DNA of 64,000 nucleotides from Exophiala sp. HKRS030 (Eukaryota; Ascomycota; Eurotiomycetes; Chaetothyriales; Herpotrichiellaceae), in assembly GCA_023897205.1 (NCBI GenBank), contig JAHWDD010000002.1, positions 5,952,001-6,016,000 on the forward strand. Reading direction: 5' to 3'. The notes below the pieces were generated by a model, which worked only from the letters and a program-made list of their open reading frames with translations, did no database searches and had not been told where the DNA came from. How positions within the stretch are numbered: position 1 is the first letter of the stretch; every line of letters starts with the position of its first letter. Positions 57,592 through 64,000 of this stretch are shown piece by piece. The position numbers and the translations under genes were made by a program.

Positions 57592-59394
57592 GTGACCCAT
57601 CATCCTCAAGTCGCTCCAGCAGTTCTGTCATACGCCATCAGTGCAAACACAACCTCCTCCCGTGACCAAATCTTCAGTCCAAGCATGCCTCGTCCAAAAC
57701 CACCGCCAACCCCCGGCAGTTCGACCGACTTGAAGGGGCTGGAGAAAAGCGGTCAACCTGACACAGTAACTGCGTTCGACTTACCTCCTCCAGCTCTACG
57801 ATCGCCTGAAAGATCAAGTTATACGGCGCCCACCAAGTCCAACACTGGTTCCACCACGGCCCCAACTCAGCGAACTCCTCCCGTGTCACCCAAGGACAAA
57901 TCCGCGGTACCAGGCACACGTCACAAGCGGACCGCTTCAGGCATGGTCAAAGCCAACGGTGGCAGTGAGCAGTTCTCAAATGGAGCCAATGACTCCAATG
58001 CCCTCTACAGCCTCCCACCTCCACCGAGTCGAGCACGCAAGATTATCCAAATGAAACCAAAAGCCACTTCTACCACTAACCATCCTTCTCCCGAAAGTGA
58101 TGCAAGCTATCAACCTCCCGGCTCCTCAACAGCTGCCTCAACATCTAAAGCGAACACCAGTGCCACCGCCGGTTCCAGTAACTCGAAGCGGAAACAACCT
58201 GCTGCAACAAGCGCGGCGGGTCGCAAGATTGCCAGGAAAACTGCACACAGTATAATTGAAAGACGACGTCGAAGTAAAATGAATGAGGAATTCGGTGTAC
58301 TCAAAGACATGATCCCTGCGTGTGAAGGTGTAGAAATGCACAAACTTGCCATTCTCCAAGCGGGCATCGAATATGTGAGGTATCTCGAAGACTGCGTCTC
58401 GCAGTTGAAGAATGGAAACGAGTTAAATCGACAGAACAACACAAATTGCCGGACTATGAATTCAATACGAGAGCAGGCAATTGCTGAGGATGATGACGAC
58501 TCTGAGTCTGTTGATGCCGACGAAGATGGCGATGAAGATATGGAGGATGAGCCGCAGCCTGCAAGCAGCTCAACGTCAAAGACTCGATCTGATATTATCC
58601 GCCAACATCAAGCCCCTCTAAGCCACCAACACAGCGAATGGCAGTTTCGCGACACCCGAACGGGGTCTACCGCATCTCAATCAAGTTCGACACACCCATC
58701 TCCGTACCTACACGGACTTCAAAGCCAGTCCTACGCAGAAGATTCGCAACAAAGCAAAACACAAAAACGACCCATCCTACCAAGCGGCTCTGCCTCATTC
58801 ACCACATCTCCCGCACATATCTCAACAAACGCAAGATCGGCCAATACAAGTGCAACTCCCACACCAACACTCCTCAGCCCTGCATTCAACTCGATCCACT
58901 TCTCACCGGATCTCACACGCACCCAAACCGCCAGCAGCATCGACCCGACATTCCCGTCTACCGGGTCAGGATCAGGATCATGGACATCAGTCAATCCAAG
59001 CACCAAAAACCACAGTCCGCAAATGCAACCCCTCCCTAGCCCCAAGGCGGCGATCCATCTCCCTCTACCTCCTCTGTCACAAGTCACGGCCTTGCAGCTG
59101 CCACAAGCCTACACGGCAGCATCCACGGCAACGCTAGGCTCCGCATTACCCGCTGGCGCGCCGAGAGACGACAGCAAGAGTCCAGGTGCGATGAGCGATG
59201 CGAGTGGCACGGCCGAGGCAACCGCTTCGGCTGCGTTGATGATGTTAACTAATGATTGGCGTGCCAGTGTTGGCGCTGCTGACGGCGGTGCCAATGCTAC
59301 TATTGCTGCTTCTGCGAAAAGGCATGGCTTGGGTCCTGCGCAGATCAGAGATCGAGGGAAGGGCATGAGTGTCAAGGATTTGTTGAGTTCCTAA
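57592..59394 (+). CDS. bHLH transcription factor
   Basis: Nuclear basic helix-loop-helix regulator, single exon, 600 aa from 57592 or 569 aa from the next ATG at 57685 (MPRPKPPPTPG). The bHLH lies near residues 213-275: basic region KTAHSIIERRRRSKMNEEF has the His, Glu and Arg expected to contact CACGTG, then helix 1 (FGVLKDMIPAC), a short loop and helix 2 (HKLAILQAGIEYVRYLEDC). N-terminal and C-terminal parts are low-complexity Ser/Pro/Thr; an acidic run (EDDDDSESVDADEDGDED) follows the bHLH and may be an activation region. It resembles fungal factors of the Ino4/Nuc-1/CBF1 class generally. It could bind the E-boxes seen in this window, but that is a guess. Confidence 0.9.
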   Translation: MTHHPQVAPAVLSYAISANTTSSRDQIFSPSMPRPKPPPTPGSSTDLKGLEKSGQPDTVTAFDLPPPALRSPERSSYTAPTKSNTGSTTAPTQRTPPVSPKDKSAVPGTRHKRTASGMVKANGGSEQFSNGANDSNALYSLPPPPSRARKIIQMKPKATSTTNHPSPESDASYQPPGSSTAASTSKANTSATAGSSNSKRKQPAATSAAGRKIARKTAHSIIERRRRSKMNEEFGVLKDMIPACEGVEMHKLAILQAGIEYVRYLEDCVSQLKNGNELNRQNNTNCRTMNSIREQAIAEDDDDSESVDADEDGDEDMEDEPQPASSSTSKTRSDIIRQHQAPLSHQHSEWQFRDTRTGSTASQSSSTHPSPYLHGLQSQSYAEDSQQSKTQKRPILPSGSASFTTSPAHISTNARSANTSATPTPTLLSPAFNSIHFSPDLTRTQTASSIDPTFPSTGSGSGSWTSVNPSTKNHSPQMQPLPSPKAAIHLPLPPLSQVTALQLPQAYTAASTATLGSALPAGAPRDDSKSPGAMSDASGTAEATASAALMMLTNDWRASVGAADGGANATIAASAKRHGLGPAQIRDRGKGMSVKDLLSS

Positions 59395-60096
59395 TCAAAA
59401 ACCAGTGGTGAGACTAACAAGCGTCGGACTCGTTCGTCAATTCCCACGTGCCGTGGTAGACGGTCCTAATACTGTGTTCAGATAGATCTTATAATCATGT
59501 AACATTTCTATGCATTTGGACATTATTCAGCTGCGTGATATATCATCGCAGTCAATATCAATGACAACGTCAATATCAATACTCAAAACCTCTTATCTCT
59601 ATCCCTTGACGACTCCCGAGTTCCGACTTCCAACAAATGCCGCCAGATCCTGAGTCCAAGAAACCTCTTGTCTGCATCGACTGGGGTGGATCTCTACATT
59701 TTACTTCATACAGCATATCCCATACGCACTGACCAGCCCGGTGATCCGACACGGCATCATCACTACCGTCGTCTCTGCCATATATATATAATCCTCAAAT
59801 CTCTTTCTAGCCGTGTGGTTCACAGGCGCCGCAGAAAGAGTCATAGTGACCACATCTCTCATGGCGCGAAATCACACTGGTGCGTACCATATATGCAGCG
59901 CTGAACCATATCCGTCTGATGTCCCTTGTGTGGCCTGTGATCTTCACGTGAGAATGGTGTCGGCAGACCAGCAGGTGGGACGACAGGGTAGGATGGGATC
60001 GGGGGGAACCATTGCTCATTGATGGAATGCTTCCGCTACTTCGCGAACGGATCCTCACCATGGGCATCCTGTCGCAACGCACTCATCTACTGGGGA

Positions 60097-60165
60097 CAGA
60101 CAAGACAAGACAGACAAGACAAGACATGACATGACATGACATGACATGACATGACATGATATGAA
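60097..60165 (+). repeat. Pentanucleotide microsatellite (GACAA/GACAT)
   Basis: About six GACAA-type units run into about eight GACAT units. Confidence 0.9.
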
Positions 60166-60429
60166 GATGCCCAGATCGCTGAGAACCTAGTTGGGTTCAT
60201 TCCCAGGCGCCAATTATAGCCCACTGTCAGCAGCACCAACAGCCTTTCCACCCACTCACATGGGATCCGAGAAGCATTTGGGAACACAGGGAAAAATCAA
60301 CGAATCAAGGCTCCCTGAAGCGATCGGATGGCTTAACCCCCTCGACCGGCCCGGCCGTTGTGCTTACAACATTGACATGGACGAGACAAGCGCGTCACAA
60401 CACATAAAGACGGCCAGGTGACCAAGTTG

Positions 60430-60476
60430 CCAGCAGCAGAAGCAGCAGCAGCAGAAGAAGAAGAAGAAGAAGAAGC
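60430..60476 (+). repeat. CAG/AAG trinucleotide microsatellite
   Basis: CAG units run into seven AAG units in an intergenic region. Confidence 0.9.
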
Positions 60477-63172
60477 GGTCTTGAAAATCCGCCGTTGAAA
60501 TGGAAACAGGGAAGTGGGAAACTAGATATCTAGGTCGGGCAGTCGACGCGCAAAGCGCATACGAGTCCGCCATCTCCGTGATGCTGGACGCGTTCACTCG
60601 GCGGGAAAGCCGGAATTCCTGTGCCCTCGCTTCAGCGTTCACCGTTCACCGTTCACCGTCTTTGTGGGTCTTGGCGCAAGGCTGGCCTGGCCTGGCCTGA
60701 CCTTTCCAGGCCTGTTGATCGGGCCCGGGATTCACATGCATGGCAGTGAGTCTCTCAGAGACTATCGATTATCGCTTGGGGCGGGTGTGCTCAGATTTGC
60801 AACATCTCGATTTCATTCGCTTGAATCCCATTGGGCGTTGTAACGGGCTGTTGAATTCGACTCTCCAGGACCTGTGCAATGCTCTCGATATGCCGGTCGG
60901 CTTGTAGTATCAACGGGAGATCGATCCAAGATCTCGCTCACGGGCAGTGTATGCTGTGAGCGAGCCCAGCTGTTCGAAGCGATGCCTCCCAACTTGCCAA
61001 GAAGGGGAGTCGACCGTGTAGAGATGTAGGAGGTGGCTTCGGTTCCGGACAACACGGATATCACCACGGACGTCCCTCCGGTATGGGTACGGCGTTCTCG
61101 GGATATGTGCGGTAGCCGCGAATATATTTCCCTGTTCTCCGTGAGCAGAGACTCGGTAGACTAGGTGACCAAGGACAGGTGAAGAACGTGGGTGCTCAGT
61201 GGTGTCCGGTGCTCTGAGAAGTCAGGCCTCGAGACCCGGCCTGCCAGTTAGTTAGGTACTGTGAACAGGCAAACCTTGGTACTCTGGCACATTCCCGTAT
61301 GTATTATTATTGAGTTCATGTCAATCGACAAAGAGCGGGCTGAATACGCTCAAGTCTCCCCACAAAGAGTCGTTGCCACATACATCTTGAAACTGCAGGT
61401 CAAGCGAGGACGGAGACACTTCAGCAGCCATTGCTTAAATCAAGACGCTTCAGGATGTGGGAAGGGAGATAGTAGAGCGGAATGGGCCACACAGGGAGAC
61501 AAGATAGTGTCCCGCCTCGGAATCCTGCCCGTTCCTCTTCCCCCTTCGGCCCGGTAAGTCCGAACATAGAAGGGCTCACGATGGCAAACTTGGTTTTTGT
61601 CGTAGGCAGAGTGTATGGAAATCAACCTACCTGTCCTGAGGGACGAGTGGAGATCGGATCCGAAGAAGGAGTCGGCAGTTTGACAGATGGGTTGGCTTCC
61701 GGGGGCATTTGTCGAGGGACGGTCAATTTCGATGCTGGCGCAAGGCTGAAGGAACTATGAAGCCGTACTTCCGATCCGTAGTCACTAGAATGCGAGAGAA
61801 AATGATTCTCGAAACGATGGTCGCTTGGTGTTCAGCTCAGCTCTGGGAAACATGGGCATGTGCCTGAGAGTTGTCGTCGGTGTCGTGGAGAACACCGGGT
61901 GTTCATCAGGTATGGAGGGAGCAGATTGGTGTAGATAGTATGTACAGAGATATCCGGAACGTGTTCCTACTTACCTAAGCCATGAAGACGATGAGAGGTG
62001 CTAACTTGCTAAGTTGGTCGAATCGAACCCATAGCTGCTGGATAGTTGTCGACGAACAAGCTCCAGACAAGTACTCCGTAGGCTCCAGTCCCCAATCTGC
62101 ATAATTGTGCCTCACCTCTTCCTCGTGACCCTTCTCCACCGGAAGCCACGTTAAGCGAAGACATGTGAGCCATCTCGGTTGTCCACCGGAGGGCATGCAT
62201 GTGCTTGGCTCTGATGCTCGCACTTGTTCCCACTAAGAAATGCTGACAGAACTGAACGGACTCGGATACAGTGATGGAGGCAACAGGATTTAGATCCTCT
62301 TGCGGTGTATAATGACATCGTCTGAAATTGGTGATAGGGCTGTAGCAGACACTATATTAGGGAGATATGTGACACGGATCAGGCTATCCAGGTCACAGGC
62401 AATTTGTACGATCGTGCAGAGAGAGAGGAAGGGGTACGGAGATAACTCCATTCAACTAACAATCTGATTATCACCATGCCCATCGTAGCCCATGTTGTTC
62501 ACATATTATTCACATGCCATTCTTCTACGTACTCATCTTCCCAATTTTGGCGTGCATGTGACCCTTGTATGTATGCCCCGATTGCATTTTGCTCACCCTC
62601 AGCCGTTCTTGGTCGGTCCGGAAGATTTGGATGTCATCGGGGCAAAAGAAATATGCTCCGCCTCACCGTGCTTGTTTTGTCACATGGGTCGATCCAGGGC
62701 ACGGCCGTTGTAACTTAGTCACATAGATTATGGTCAGCAGGCTTCGCCATGTTTACGAGATACGGGCAAACCTGGTTTCGTGGCTATTTTTTGTTTGTCA
62801 GTACGACTGACTCAACGAACGTAGCAAAAACTCTTGGTTTGAAAATGGAATGGTAACAAATCTTAGACAGAAATAGCTTGTGGTTTAGATTATCATCTTG
62901 TGTTTCCGCGCAGATGCCTGGAGCGTTGTGTATTCCAGGTCGCGTGCAAAATATCATGTGGTATCTATCGTCTTGCCATCTCACCTGCCGCTGCTGGGGC
63001 ATATTCCCCAAGTACCCAGGAACGCAATTCCCTATCTGGCCGTCTTAGAAACCCGTAATCAAATCTGCCTTGCGCCTCTAGTGGGAAGTCTGTGTCTCTT
63101 CCCTAAAATGGTCGGCAATATAAAACTTTTCGCACATGGTGATCCGTAGAACGTGCGCCACGCTCTCGCGCC

Positions 63173-64000
63173 TCAAGCCAATTCCGAGGCCTCTTCCAGA
63201 TTGAAGAAGTCATCCACACTGACTACAAGTCCACGGCTGGGATATGCTGACGTTTCCAGTCCTGCATCTTCGCTGTTATCGTCGTCATCTAAGTCATTTA
63301 TCGGACTCATTCCTGACGAATGGATGTCTGCGTTGTCATCATCGTCCTCGTCCTCGTCGTCTTCCGTTTTGTATTCGCTGATGGAAAATCCCCTGTAGGT
63401 CACGGGTTTCTCGTCTTCGCCGAATATCTGTTGTAATGCAGATTCGTCGATTCCGTAGTTATCGGTAGACACGATTTCCGGCTGCCGGACGAAAAGAGCT
63501 TGCTGGATGCTACTGGCGGCCTTCGTCTCAGGTTGCGGTGCAAAAATCGGCAAATGCATTGGTCCTAGCAAATCTTCCATAAAATCGCGCTCGTGCTCGG
63601 TGATGCGCATGCCGTTGAACAGGTGGCCAAAAGGACCGGTGCGGTATTGTTCAAACATGCCAGCTGAAGGTGTTGGACAGCTTTCTGGTTCCGAGGCTGC
63701 TGATGAAGAAGAATTGTCGGTCGTCATTGACGCTGGTGAGCAGGCACTTTCGTCGCTTTCGATTTGTGCCATTATACTTCGCGAAGGCTTGGTCGAGGCT
63801 GGCTTCACTTCTGGTTCTAATGACTCTGGTATCGAATAGCGGCTGCGATCGCTGGGATGGAGATGGTGTAGGTAGTTCTTCAGTAAAGATGGTTCGATGA
63901 AATTTGGTAGGCATGATCTACTTGTAGTTTTTGGTGCTGCTGGTTTCGTGACATTGGATGGTTGAGACGCCGAATTCGACCGTTTGATTGTGTTGGCCAC
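63173..64000 (-). CDS. Acidic low-complexity protein, N-terminus outside the window
   Basis: Open to the window edge, 275 codons seen; the first codon at the edge is GTG, so the true start lies further upstream. Ser-rich regions alternate with acidic runs (KTEDDEDEDDDDNAD). Ordered-looking patches are GPFGHLFNGMRITEHERDFMEDLL and a C-terminal SVDDFFNLEEA. No recognised domain. It could be a nuclear or regulatory protein, but nothing proves this. Confidence 0.7.
   Translation of the reverse strand: MANTIKRSNSASQPSNVTKPAAPKTTSRSCLPNFIEPSLLKNYLHHLHPSDRSRYSIPESLEPEVKPASTKPSRSIMAQIESDESACSPASMTTDNSSSSAASEPESCPTPSAGMFEQYRTGPFGHLFNGMRITEHERDFMEDLLGPMHLPIFAPQPETKAASSIQQALFVRQPEIVSTDNYGIDESALQQIFGEDEKPVTYRGFSISEYKTEDDEDEDDDDNADIHSSGMSPINDLDDDDNSEDAGLETSAYPSRGLVVSVDDFFNLEEASELA

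Larger units (their letters stand above)
59395..63172. other. Gene-poor region
   Basis: About 3.8 kb, the longest stretch without a supported gene. It has a pentanucleotide and a trinucleotide repeat, one TACTCCGTA (62072-62080), and only short open frames. It may hold long UTRs or an upstream control region for the bHLH gene or the gene at 63173. Confidence 0.5.

Noticed and set aside
1..64000. CRISPR arrays, rRNA genes, bacterial operons
   Set aside because: The sequence is intron-bearing fungal DNA; no spaced direct repeats or rRNA-like blocks were seen.

Overview
The window comes from a filamentous ascomycete (Pezizomycotina). The signs are short spliceosomal introns (mostly 44-160 nt) with GT..AG ends, a Zn(II)2Cys6 regulator, fungus-specific zinc-free transcription-factor-like proteins, LysM and subgroup-C chitinase genes, a CYP504-type P450, and a repeat remnant with a RIP-like mutation pattern. 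The class cannot be fixed from sequence alone; Eurotiomycetes is a guess.

Layout. 1-8 kb: CLC chloride channel/exchanger and a Prm10/ThrE-like membrane protein, both on minus. 8.8-11.5 kb: a Zn2Cys6 regulator with a 501-bp terminal-inverted-repeat element in its promoter. 11.8-18.9 kb: a secreted LysM protein and a CBM18-GH18 killer-toxin-like chitinase, divergent around a shared promoter. 19.5-27 kb: a hypothetical protein, an Ost-alpha/TMEM184-like protein, a metallophosphoesterase and an aquaporin. 28.9-30.4 kb: an acyl-CoA dehydrogenase ending in SKL (peroxisomal). 31.7-37.7 kb: two zinc-free regulator-like genes. 38-41 kb: an F-box-like Cys-rich protein divergent from LSM8. 41.8-47 kb: a Dal5-type MFS permease and a GH13 alpha-glucosidase. 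47.8-56.4 kb: an aromatic catabolism block with fahA, CYP504 and hmgA (phenylacetate/tyrosine via homogentisate) and one unrecognised gene. 57.6-59.4 kb: a bHLH regulator. 59.4-63.1 kb is gene-poor, and the end carries a partial acidic protein.

The strongest whole-window signal is technical or evolutionary. Seven genes with well conserved domains contain ten one-base losses, every one inside a G or C homopolymer. In each gene, adding the missing base(s) joins the conserved frames and makes the total CDS length divisible by three. This looks like homopolymer under-calling in the assembly and not gene death. Other genes (fahA, the P450, hmgA, acyl-CoA dehydrogenase, MFS, aquaporin, bHLH) are intact.

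The best biological leads are: the LysM/chitinase pair with a nuclease-like chitinase C-terminus; the RIP-marked TIR element 288 bp upstream of a regulator; an SKL-tagged acyl-CoA dehydrogenase with three E-boxes 21-22 bp apart upstream; a spliced overlapping uORF at hmgA; and an intergenic 9-mer, TACGGAGTA, found more often than chance predicts.
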